Below are positions 33,571-45,300 of a stretch of DNA of 64,000 bases, piece by piece. Source of the stretch: an uncultured Marinifilum sp. (GTDB lineage Bacteria; Bacteroidota; Bacteroidia; Bacteroidales; Marinifilaceae). The stretch is taken from assembly GCF_963677195.1 (NCBI RefSeq), contig NZ_OY781918.1:1-64000 (forward strand). Reading direction: 5' to 3'. The notes under the pieces are model-generated. The model worked only from the letters and a program-made list of their open reading frames with translations. It was not told where the DNA came from and did not search any database. Each line of letters starts with the position of its first letter. Positions within the stretch are counted from its first letter, which is position 1. A program made the translations under genes and the position numbers.

Positions 33571-34341
33571 ATGCTAATTATTATATCGCCCGCAAAAACA
33601 TTAGATTTTGACTCTCCAGCAAATACAAGCATTTATTCTGATTCACAATTTACCAAAGATTCGGAACAACTAATTAAGGTACTAAGAAAACTTAAAGTTG
33701 ACGATATTGCTAATTTAATGGGCATAAGTGGAAAACTTGCTCAGTTAAATTTCGAACGCTTTCACAATTGGCATTTGCCATTTACCAGCGAAAATGCCAA
33801 GCAAGCACTTCTGGCGTTTAAAGGAGATGTATATACAGGAATTGATGCCACTAGTTTAAGCCATAAAGATTTGGAACAAGCCCAATCTAGTCTTCGAATA
33901 TTATCGGGACTTTATGGTGTTTTAAAGCCTATGGATCTAATTCAGCCCTATCGCTTAGAAATGGGTAAGAAATTAGAAACTCCGAAAGGAGAAAACCTTT
34001 ATCAATTTTGGGGAGATAAAATTACCAATGCAATTAATAAGGATTTAATAGAAAATAATCATTCCCATTTAATAAATCTGGCCTCTAACGAATATTATAA
34101 ATCCATAAAAAGTAAAAATATTAAGGCCGATATCATAAGCCCTGCTTTTAAAGATTTAAAAAATGGTGAGTACAAAATAATTAGTTTTTATGCTAAAAAA
34201 GCACGAGGATTAATGACTCGTTTTATTATTCAAAATAAAATTACAAATCCAGACGACCTAAAAGCTTTTGATTTAGATGGATATATCTACAATCCGAACT
34301 TATCGAAAGAAAATGCTCCTGTTTTTACTCGCGATCATTAA
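33571..34341 (+). CDS. yaaA: Peroxide stress protein YaaA (DUF328)
   Basis: This 256-aa protein begins with the conserved MLIIISPAKTLDF and continues with YTGIDATSLS, RILSGLYGVLKPMDLIQPYRLEM and NLASNEYYKSI, all typical of YaaA. In E. coli, YaaA lowers free intracellular iron under hydrogen peroxide stress and binds DNA. The protein is cytoplasmic and the length is normal. It stands alone here; no OxyR-like site was identified. Confidence 0.95.
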   Translation: MLIIISPAKTLDFDSPANTSIYSDSQFTKDSEQLIKVLRKLKVDDIANLMGISGKLAQLNFERFHNWHLPFTSENAKQALLAFKGDVYTGIDATSLSHKDLEQAQSSLRILSGLYGVLKPMDLIQPYRLEMGKKLETPKGENLYQFWGDKITNAINKDLIENNHSHLINLASNEYYKSIKSKNIKADIISPAFKDLKNGEYKIISFYAKKARGLMTRFIIQNKITNPDDLKAFDLDGYIYNPNLSKENAPVFTRDH

Positions 34342-34448
34342 AGAAAATTTACCTTATTAAAAAGAGTTGAATATCTTGTTTTTAGCTCCAAAATTTACTA
34401 TGTTTAAGTATAAGACAATAGGAATATTAATCCATTAAGCCTTCTGCC

Positions 34449-35162
34449 ATGACTACTAAAAATTATGCTATAAAATTCGGAAGTCTTCTTAAAGAAGAAA
34501 CTCTGGAGATAATTAAAGATAAAATATTACCCAATACTGTTGTTCTGGAAGCTGTAAATCCGTTTCCGGGATATTATGAGTATTACGAAAACCTTCAGAA
34601 AGATATTAAGCCATATTATATTTATCTGGTTACCGATAAAAAATACAGTTTGGAGGAGTTTACGCGTGTAACGCAAAAAATAATGAAATCCTTCGATGCA
34701 AAATTTCATGCTGCCATTGGAAGTATTACAATTTACAACGATGTTTACGATGTAATTCGTATCAGGCGTTTAAACACCTACGATCAGGTTCGGGAATTAC
34801 AAGAAGCTTACTCTGCTGAAGGAATTAATTTTGAAATGCATAAAAATATCCAGCACAATTCGAAAGCAATGATTCAGCTTACTAAATTCTTTGCTGTTGA
34901 TGTGCTCGAAGATGGATTCTTCACAGATCACATAGAACCTAATCATGGATACTTTACAATTCCTCAGAAACTATCATGGAGCCAGTTTGAGGAATTAACC
35001 AAGCAAGTAAAGTATAATATGGACATGATTCATTTCGATGCATCTCTGGGCTTTATTTACGATCATTTTAAGGCAATAGATATGATTCGTATTTACTCGG
35101 AAAAATTAGACCTTGATTTAATGAAAAAGATAAAATCGAAATATCTGGAAAGAATTAAATAA
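34449..35162 (+). CDS. Hypothetical protein, conserved-looking, unrecognised
   Basis: I do not recognise this 237-aa protein. It has no signal peptide, no membrane segment and no obvious catalytic motif. It is rich in charged and aromatic residues, with blocks such as LEAVNPFPGYYEYYENLQKD, FDAKFHAAIGSITIYNDVYD, and a mixed helical C-terminus (DLDLMKKIKSKYLERIK). Composition and codon use look like its neighbours, so it is a real gene. It has its own terminator. It may be a cytoplasmic regulatory or binding protein, but nothing here decides that. Confidence 0.72.
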   Translation: MTTKNYAIKFGSLLKEETLEIIKDKILPNTVVLEAVNPFPGYYEYYENLQKDIKPYYIYLVTDKKYSLEEFTRVTQKIMKSFDAKFHAAIGSITIYNDVYDVIRIRRLNTYDQVRELQEAYSAEGINFEMHKNIQHNSKAMIQLTKFFAVDVLEDGFFTDHIEPNHGYFTIPQKLSWSQFEELTKQVKYNMDMIHFDASLGFIYDHFKAIDMIRIYSEKLDLDLMKKIKSKYLERIK

Positions 35163-35222
35163 AACTCGTGTATGAGTGAAAAATGATTTACATTTTTTTA
35201 ATTTTCTTTACTACAACTAAAT

Positions 35223-35263
35223 AAAAAAATGAGGCTTTCAGAACTGAAAGCCTCATTTTTTTT
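35223..35263. terminator. Bidirectional terminator
   Basis: GAGGCTTTCAG pairs with CTGAAAGCCTC in an 11-bp stem flanked by A- and T-runs, between convergent genes. It also ends the porP transcript. Confidence 0.92.
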
Positions 35264-35270
35264 ATTCTGT

Positions 35271-36266
35271 TTAAAATACTGGCGAACGAACCGCCTTAAT
35301 TCGTTTTCTTCTTTTTTTCATATCCATAACCACTGGAAAGGAAAATGAAATTTCGTGAGCTCCGGTATTGGTATGAATTAACTTAGAAATAGCATAATCG
35401 TAACTGTAAGCAACTTTAAATCGTTCGGTAACAAAACCTACCATTGCGATAAAAGAATCGTAATTTGGCTCAAAATTCTGGTTAAACCACAAACCAAATA
35501 CCATTGAACTTTTACTGGCATACAAACCGTAATTCATTTGCGAAAAATCGCCTTGCTGCTGATATAAAACTGCCGGAGCCAATATCCAATTATCAGCATA
35601 TCGATAATTTCTTCCACCCAAAACAAACTCGGCACCTGCATGCACTGTATATTTTGTTTGCAACTTGTCTTTCTGTTCATCATCGAAACTTAAATCGGGT
35701 TTAGCCAGGTGATGAGCAGCAATGCCAAAATAAAAATCTTTATAGTAAGCAATTGATCCAAGAGAAAAATCCCAGCCATCTTTTCTTCGATTTAAAGGAT
35801 CGCCTGCCGTATTATGAGGAAAAATACTTCCATAAATTGGAGATACCTGATCGGGAAAAACCAAATTTTGCCAATCTACTTTTTTCTGCATAAAAGCAGC
35901 CTGTATAGCCGGACGAATAATAAAATCATCGTTAATTCTTAAATAAAAGGAATACATTCCGGCAAAAGTGGTTGTTTTAAGGGCTCCATCTCCCTGATCA
36001 TCCTGAATAACTGTAATACCAATACCTCCATTTAATGCTTCGTAAAAATTATCGAAAGATACACTATAAGTTACATACGGAAGATCGAGATTTGGCCATT
36101 GATTACGATAATTTAAACTTAGGTTAGAATAGTTGGTTGATCCAGCTAAAGCAGGGTTTAGGTATAACTTATTTGCATAAAATTGTGAAAAACGAATATC
36201 CTGAGCAAGTAAATAACTCGCTGAGGCAAAAAATAATACACAAAAAGCAATTAGAGCTTTCTTCAT
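35271..36266 (-). CDS. PorP/SprF-family type IX secretion membrane protein
   Basis: This 331-aa protein has a signal peptide (AFCVLFFASASYLLAQ) and the family start DIRFSQFYANKLYLNPALAG, followed by alternating amphipathic strands of an outer-membrane beta barrel (YSNLSLNYRNQWPNL, GGIGITVIQDDQGDGALKT, YSFYLRINDDFIIRPAIQAA). In Flavobacterium johnsoniae SprF is needed to put the giant adhesin SprB on the surface. This gene lies 131 bp downstream of a giant protein with a type B T9SS domain, which fits a dedicated partner. The gap holds a strong hairpin but no clear promoter. Confidence 0.93.
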   Translation of the reverse strand: MKKALIAFCVLFFASASYLLAQDIRFSQFYANKLYLNPALAGSTNYSNLSLNYRNQWPNLDLPYVTYSVSFDNFYEALNGGIGITVIQDDQGDGALKTTTFAGMYSFYLRINDDFIIRPAIQAAFMQKKVDWQNLVFPDQVSPIYGSIFPHNTAGDPLNRRKDGWDFSLGSIAYYKDFYFGIAAHHLAKPDLSFDDEQKDKLQTKYTVHAGAEFVLGGRNYRYADNWILAPAVLYQQQGDFSQMNYGLYASKSSMVFGLWFNQNFEPNYDSFIAMVGFVTERFKVAYSYDYAISKLIHTNTGAHEISFSFPVVMDMKKRRKRIKAVRSPVF

Positions 36267-36306
36267 TAGTTTTCAAATTTAAATCCTATAGATTAGTTAC
36301 TTGAAT

Positions 36307-36358
36307 TTTACATCTGCTTCGAGATAAGATATTCTCAAATCTCGAAAGCAGATGTAAA
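36307..36358 (-). promoter_or_regulatory. Long intercistronic hairpin between the giant adhesin gene and porP
   Basis: Bases 36307-36325 (TTTACATCTGC...) and 36339-36358 pair over 19 bp with a single bulge and a 13-nt loop. On the transcribed strand no T-run follows, so it is not a standard terminator. It could be an RNase processing or stability element that sets the ratio of the two products. Confidence 0.6.
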
Positions 36359-36397
36359 TTTAAATTTATTTTATTGATTAATAAAAGACTTTTGTAA

Positions 36398-39300
36398 TTA
36401 TCTGAGCAACATAAAGGTTCCTTTACTGGTTAATTTACCATCGATAAACACCATCCATACATAAGCTCCTGTAGGACAAAGTTTTCCTTTATAATAACCA
36501 TTCCATCCACCTTCTTTATCTGGCACATCTGTTTTGTACAATAATTCCCCCCAACGATCGTAAACATACATCTCATATTTGTCAAAATCGTAATTGATTC
36601 TTTTCAGGTAAAATTTATTGTTATTAATATCATTTGAGTTAGGTGTAAATGCATTAGGAGATTCTATACCAAATGGTTTTATCTCAATATTAATTGAATC
36701 AGTAGCGACACACCCTAAATTATCTGTTACTGTAAGTTTATACATTCCTGTTTCAGAAACATCGTAACGCTGTAGTATACTACCGTCTTGCCATTCAAAG
36801 AAATAAGGTGAATATTCCAAAGGAAGATTTGGTGCCAATGTTATGGTCTGTCCTTCCAAAATTGTTAACGGCTTATCTATTGCCCGTTCAATTTCATCCT
36901 CGGGACCATCAAAAATAAAATTATGCTCTAAATCCAACTTTGGAGTCGGATTAATGGTAAAGTTTTGAACTGCCCCACATCCATATTCATTAGAAACTTC
37001 TAACTTATATTTACCAGGAGTTTCGACAGTATAAACATCTAAATTATTAATCTCATTTCTCTCTTCATTATTCCAATCGGAATTAGACCAGAAAGGATTC
37101 TGCATTCCTGTTACATCAACCTCGAATTTTTCACCTTCACAAGCAAATTTATTCTCCTCTAAAACAGGATCGGCAACCATTTTAACAGTTACTTCATCGC
37201 TTGCATCGCAACCATACAGGTCAACAACATTAATCTTGTAGGTGTAAGTTCCTTCGGGTGCATTAATAATTCTTGGATCTTTACTATCAGGCTCATCTAA
37301 ATGATCTGAATTTGTCCAGGTAATTTCCCCGGCATCACCAATAATTTCTGTCGATAATTGCAATTGGTTACATTGACCCACTGTGGTATCGGCAATTGTT
37401 GTTACCTCTGGCAGAGGTGCCACATTTATTTCTACCAAATCAACACCTTTACAACCATGTTCATCGACTACTGTTGCTACTAAGACCTGTGATTCACCTG
37501 GAGTGAATATAGGTTTCATAGGATTTGTAACATCTAAATCGAGAGCTGGAGAACCATCAGATAATGACCAGCTAATATTACCTTCGTCGGTTTTTGCTGA
37601 TAATTCGAATGGCTTACAACTACCTACTGTTATGTCATCGGTAATATCAACAACTGGTAATGTATCAACCCTTAAATTAGTTGTTTCGGTAATATTAGAA
37701 CATCCATTTTCGTCGGTATAAGAATAATGAACTTTGTAATTACCCGGACCTTTATCTGCCGGATCGAATACCTCCTCGGAGATTCCATCAACCCAGTAAA
37801 TACCTCCTTCAGGATAACCTTTTAAAGTATCAAGTTCGAACTTTGGTTTACAAATACCTGTAACAAAATCGTCATACCCAAGTTTTGGATTTGGCAAAGC
37901 ATTTAATACTACCAAAGAATCAACTCTTGATACACAACCGGTATTCATATCGGTAATGTTAATAGTTAATTGACCATTCGCTGCTTCGCTCCAGGTTACT
38001 CTTGTTTTCGTACCTTCTTCGGGTCCTGCAAAAATACCACCTTCAACACCCCAGCCATACACATCATCGCCATACTGATTGGTTATGTAGGTTACACGAT
38101 CTTCTTTAGCACAAAGTACCATTCTACCAAAAATCGCTGTGTTTGGCAATGCATTCACTGTTAATTTAGCAGGCTTAGTAGAACGTAATGAAGTACATTC
38201 GTCGGATACAACACATGTATAATATCCATTATGAGATTCATCTGTATTAGTAATTGTATAAACAGAATTTGTTTCTCCAGATATATCAACACCATTTACT
38301 TGCCACTGATATGTTACATCGATACCTTCTACCTCGGCAGTAAAAGTAACATCTTCGCCCGAACAAACCTCTATGTCTGCAGGTTCCGATAATATTACCA
38401 ACTGCGGTTTAACTGTTAGTTTCATATCTGCACTTATTACCTCTGCACAATCATTGTAAACCCTGCAAGTATATATTGCAGCATCATCAAGCTGTATAGA
38501 AGTTAAGCTTAATACAGGAGAAGTTTTACCTTCCATATCTGTTCCATTCTTTCTCCATTGGTATTTCACATTCTCTCCCGTAGCTTTTACAATAAACTCT
38601 ACTAAAGCAAAGTTCTCACAAACTTCGGCATTTTCACTAACACTAATAATCTCAGGTAATTCGGTAATTTCCAGATTTCCACTACTTGAAACATCACCAC
38701 ACAAGCCTGTTACCTGAACTTGATACTCACCTTCCTGCAATAAATCAAGAGCGTCGTAATGTAAATTCTTATCGGTAGAAACCGGATTACCTTCAAACGA
38801 CCAAACATACTCAAGATCAGCAGCTCCTGTAACATCAGGACTCCAATCTAACATTTCGCCTTCGCAAAGCTCTTGATTTCCGATAGGAGCATTTAATCTT
38901 GTTGTAGGATAGACTCTAACAATACAAGATTGTTTTATTACGTCGATACCTTCGCCTGTAATTTCGCAAGTATAAGTTGCAGCATCATCAAGACTAAGTT
39001 CTGAGAAATACAAACTCGATCCTGTTTCTGTAAGCTCGGTTCTAGTATCACCAACTTCCTTAAACCATTTAATGGTTTCAACCTGTCCGCTGGTAACTAT
39101 TGATAATCGTAATGCATCGCCTTCACATTTTTCTTCGAAAGCAGATAGATCTTCAACTATTTTAACCGGTACCTTAACTGTTAGAGTACCCGAAGCTAAA
39201 CGCGTACCACATGTTCCTGTAATAATACAGCTGTAATAACCAGCATCGCTTAAGTCTATATTAGTAAACTCGATTGTTGGTGCATCAACACCTAAAACCT

Positions 39301-42300
39301 CTATTGTACCATCTGATTTTTCATGAGTCCACTCGTAAGATAAATCGCTTCCTGTAACTTCCAGACTCATTGTATAATCGTCGCCAACATATTTTACCAC
39401 ATCTTTAAGAGTTTCTTTCAATATGGTAGTTGGATTAACAATTAGCTGAGCTGTTTCTACTAAAGTTTCGCCACATCCGTTGTCATTAGTTACCGAACAT
39501 TCAATATTATATATTCGTTGAGTAAATTCATCGGCAGGTAAAACATTCATTCCATTAATTAATAGCACAGATAAACTGGTAGCTTGATCTACACCATCAA
39601 TTTTCCAATGATAATGAACATCACGGCCAGTTGCCTTAGCGCTGAAAATTACATCTTCGCCCTGACAAACCGTTTGATCTTCAATTGAAGTAAGTGTTGG
39701 TATTGGATTAACTACCTGTGTACCAATAGAAGCATCGGTTCCACATCTGTTTTTAACAGCTACCTTATAATTACCTTCCATTTCGGTACTTGCAGCACCT
39801 AAGATTAAACTTAAGCCGGAACTTGTATCTTCCGAATCATCGTTTAATGTCCAGCTTATTGCGTCGTATGTACCATTAATACTAATAGGTCCTAATTGTA
39901 AAGCATCACCTTCGCAAATGGCTGGTAAATCTTCAATTCCATCTGTAATTTCAGGAATCGATAAAATAGTAATCTCAATTTGATAAGTCAATACTATTCC
40001 ACAATGGTCTGTTACAACACATTTGTATGTACCTGCATCTTTTGTTGTGACTTCAGTCACCAAATAATTCGTAGTTGCAGTAATAGGATTTTCATCTTTT
40101 GTCCAGGTATACGATACTGCATCACCAGAAACTATTGCTTCCAAATTCAGTTCTTCTCCCTCACAAAGAGTATCCTTGCTTAGCCATACATTCGCTGATG
40201 TAATTGATTCATAAATATCGATGTATCCAGATACTGTTTCGGTATTACAGCCATCAAATACAACTAATTTGTACATTCCTGATTGATCCTTACTTGTAGC
40301 AGTAAGTTTATAATCGGCTGTTGTTACTCCCAAACTAATCTCGTCTTTAAACCACTCGTAGCTTGTACCAGCGGCTAATGCCGGATCAACATTTACTGTG
40401 GCAGTTAAAGTTTCCTCTTCGCCAATGCAAAGTTCACTTGTATTAGACCAAGCCTCGATACTTAATTTTGAATAATGGCTTACAACAAATTTATCGGTAA
40501 AATCAGGACAAACACCGTTGCCAGCAGTCACCTCATAATTTCCATTGTCGGCTTCACCAATATTTACAATTGCTGTTGTCGAAACTTCTGTTGTTGCATC
40601 CTTCATCCATGAGTAAGAAATAGGTGTAGTTCCTTTAAGTCCACTTAAAGAAATCTGCATACTTTCTTCGGCACATAAATTCTGATTATCAATTAAATCA
40701 AAACTTACTGGCTCAAACACTTCGATGGCAACTTCATTTGAGGTATCATCTTCACTAATTCCATCTTTAACAATACAATGGAATGTCCAGTTTCTCATAT
40801 CAAGACTTACACTTGAAATTTTAAGTTGAGATCCATTTGTAATTAACACTTCCTCCATTCCAAGAACACCTTCGGCATTTTTCCAAATTCCACTAGCATC
40901 CTTATATTCCCATTCGTAATCGTAAGGAGTATCTGTATCTGTTCCAACAATTTCGAAGGATACTTCATCGTTTAAACAAGCCTGAAGATTTGCTGGTTGA
41001 GTTAGGATTTTGTAAAGTGGTAATACTTGTAAGTCTACTTCGGCACTAGCCAAATCTGTAGTACAAATATTAGAAAGCAAACAACGATACTTATTTCCAT
41101 TAAATGAAAGATCTGCTTTTGTAATTTTTAAACTTGCTGTTTTACTTCCTGCATAAGTAGCATCATCTATAATATCTAAATAACCAGAACCAGAATCTTC
41201 CTGCCACTGATAGCTTAGAGGTTCTTCACCTGCAGCTTCCACATTAAACTCAGCATCATCACCATCTAAAATACTTATACCAATTGGCTGTAATGTATAA
41301 TTAGCCTCTTCGTATACTGTTAAAATTGCTGTTCCAGAGTTTATTGTATTACAATCATTAGAAAGCTCGCAATAATATGTTTCCCCATCAACAGGATTTG
41401 TTTCTGTATAAGTATCAGAAGTTGCTCCACTAATTGCTCCAGCACTATTATACCACTGAAATCCATAAGGAGTATCACCAGCTACTTTAACTTTAAATAC
41501 AGGATCTGCTTCAGAAGGACACATTTCTACATCTGAAGGGTTACTTATTGTTACTAATTCTTTTACATCTATAATAAAAGGTACTTTTTCTAAGCTACAT
41601 CCCTGAGAATTATAAACTTCGCAAGTATAGCCTCCTTCGTGCACTGTAAGCTGTGCATTATCAATTCGATATGAAGAAGCTGTTGATAAAATAGTTAATG
41701 GCTCTGAATCCTTGTACCATTTGTAAAGAATATCATCTCCTGTAGCTGTTACTTCCATTGTTACCGATTCGTTCTCACAAACACTTTGATCTGCAAGTAC
41801 GGCAGAAGCTGCAATATCTTCCAATACTCGAACTGTAACTGTATTTGAATAAACATCGGTACTTGAACCATCGCTTACCAAACATTTAAACTGCCAAGTG
41901 TTAATTCCTAAATCAGTTCCAGGTACTGTTAATGTTGATACTGCTCCTGCTTTATTTGCAAACATTCCATCTTGCCCATCGGCAGCAATCCAACCACTTC
42001 CTTTATTGTATTCCCAGGTAAATGCTAATGTTCCACTGGTTCCTGTAACACTTAGTGTTGCATCATCACCAAAACAAACTTCGGCATTACTAGCATCGGC
42101 TGCAATCTTAACTACTGTATTTATTGTTAAGGTAGCATCGCCACTTGTTACTTCTGAAATACAAATTCCTCCATCGCTATAAACAATGCATCGGTATTGT
42201 TTTCCATCGTAAGTTGCTTTATCGGCATTGGTAATTGTTAATTCTGCTGTTGATGTTCCTGAATATTTATCAATATCTGAAATATTATCCCAATCGGATC

Positions 42301-45300
42301 CATTCCAAACCTGCCATTGGTAAGTGTAATTTGGTTCTCCACTTGCAACAACAGTAAATGTAGCATTGGCTCCATCAGCAATGGTTAAATTATCTGGATC
42401 GGTAGTTTTTAGATTTTCTACTACGCTTAATAATGCACTCTTCGATTTTACTGTTGTGCAGGTATTTGAAACCTCACAATAATAGGTATTTCCATCTTTA
42501 GGAACTGTTTCGGTATAACTTGCTGATTCAGCTCCTGAAATGGCAACATTATTTTTATACCACTGATAAGAGATATTATCTCCTCCACCTGTTACTGTAA
42601 ATTTCGGATCAATATCTGTCTCACACATCACAACATTTTTCGGATCGTCTACAGTTGCTGGTACTTTTACATCAACAATAAATGTTCTGGTAATATCATT
42701 ACAATGCTCATCATTATAAACTTCGCATTTATAAGTTGCTTCATCTGCTAAAGCTATATTTCCAAAATTGTAAGTTGAGTTTGTTGCACCAGCAATTTCA
42801 ACATTGTCTTTATACCATTGGTATTTTATATCATCGCCAGCTGTGGTTTCTACACTTAGTGCAAATGCATCATTCAAACATGGTGTGAAATTTTCATCTA
42901 TGGTAGATACTACAATATCTTCTAATACTCGAACTGTAACTGTATTTGAATAAACATCGGTACTTGAACCATCGCTTACCAAACATCTAAACTGCCAAGT
43001 GTTAATTCCTAAATCGGTTCCAGGTACTGTTAATGTTGATACTGCTCCTGCTTTATTTGCAGACATTCCATCTTGCCCATCGGCAGCAGTCCAGCCACTT
43101 CCTTTATTGTATTCCCAGGCAAATGCTAATGTACCACTGGTTCCTATAACACTTAGTGTTGCATCATCACCAAAACAAACTTCGGCGTTGGTGGCATCGG
43201 CTGCAATCTTAACTACTGTATTTATTGTTAAAGTAGCTTTACCACTTGTTACTTCTGAAATACAAATTCCTCCATCGCTATAAACAACGCATCGGTATTG
43301 TTTTCCATCGTAAGTTGCTTTATCGGCATTGGTAATTGTTAATTCTGCTGTTGATGTTCCTGAATATTTATCAATATCTGAAATATTATCCCAATCGGAT
43401 CCATTCCAAACCTGCCATTGGTAAGTGTAATTTGGTTCTCCACTGGCAACAACAGTAAATGTTGCATTGGCTCCATCGGCAATGGTTAAATTATCTGGAT
43501 CAGTTGTTTCAAGATTTTTTACTACGCTTAATTTGGCAACATTTGAATTAACTGTATTACAAGCACCAACTACTTTACAATAGTATGATTGACCATTTTC
43601 TTTACTTACAGCAGTATATGAATCGGAAGTTTCTCCTGTTAACTCACCATTCTTATCGTACCACTGATAAGTAAAACCGGGCTCTCCACTTCCTGATACT
43701 GTAAACATAGGTGCAGGATCTGTTTCACAAATTATTTTATCGAATGGATTAGTAACTGCCACCAATTCTTTTACATCTATAGTAAAATGAATGGTTTGGT
43801 CGCCACATCCCAGAGTATTATAAACCTCACATGTATAAGCGCCCTCATTTGTTGTCGGTTGTACATTATGAATTGATAATTCTTCACTTTTTGATAAAAT
43901 AGTTAATGGATCTGAATCCTTGTACCATTTGTAAAGAATATCATCGCCAGTTGCTGATACTTCCATTGTAACTGATTCGTTTTCACAAACACTTTGATCT
44001 GCAAGTACGGCAGAAGCTGCAATATTTTGCAGTACTCGAATCGTAGTTGGTTGAGAAGTTTCACTAGAACCAACTAAAGGATTTACAACACATCTAAACA
44101 ACCAGGAATTCATAGAAAGAAAGGCATTAGGAATAGATAATGTTGATATTTTCCCTGTTTCGCTTGAAGTCATACCGTAATCTCCAACAGCAGGTTTATA
44201 TCCACTACCGTCGCCTTCGTCATACTCCCATATATAAGTATGTCCATCTACAGTTCCCTCAATAGTTATTTCAGTAGGACTACCATCACAAACCTCATTA
44301 CCTTTAGGTTGATTAAGAATTTTATCAACAGCTGTAATAGTTAAAGTAGCAATTCCACTTGTAACTTCTGAAATACAAACTCCTCCATCGCTAGAAACAA
44401 CGCATCGGTATTGTTTTCCGTCGTAAGTTGCTTTATCGGCATTGGTAATTGTTAATTCTGCTGTTGATGTTCCTGAATATTTATCAATATCTGAAATATT
44501 ATCCCAATCAGATCCATTCCAAACTTGCCATTGGTAAGAATATTCTGGTTCGCCCGAAGCTTTAACATTAAATGTAGCATTTCCTCCATCGGCAATGGTT
44601 AAATTATTTGGATCGGTAGTTTCAAGATTTTTTACTACGCTTAATAAAGCACTCTTCGATTTTACTGTTTCACAAGTATTTGAAACCTCACAATAATAAG
44701 TATTTCCATCTTTAGGATCTGTTTCGGTATAACTTGCTGATTCAGCTCCTGAAATGGCAACATTATTTTTATACCACTGATAAGAGATATCATCTCCTCC
44801 ACCTGTTACTGTAAATTCCGGATCGACATCTGTTTCACACATCACAACATTATCTGGATCGTCTACAGTTGCTGGTTCTTTTACATCAACAATAAATGTT
44901 CTGGTAATATCTTTACAATGCTGATCATTATAAATTTCGCATTTATAAGTTGCTTCATCTGCTAAAGCTATATTTCCAAAATTATAGATAGCTTTTGTTG
45001 CTCCTGTAATAATTACATTGTCTTTATACCATTGGTATTTTATATCATCACCAGCTGTGGTTTCTACACTTAGTTCAAATGCATCATTCAAACATGGTGT
45101 GAAATTTTCATCTATGGTAGATACTACAATATCTTCTAATACTCGAACTGTAACTGTATTTGAATAAACATCGGTACTTGAACCATCGCTTACCAAACAT
45201 CTGAATTGCCAAGTGTTAATTCCTAAATCAGTTCCAGGTACTGTTAATGTTGATACTGCTCCTACTTTATTTGCAGACATTCCATCTTGCCCATCGGCAG

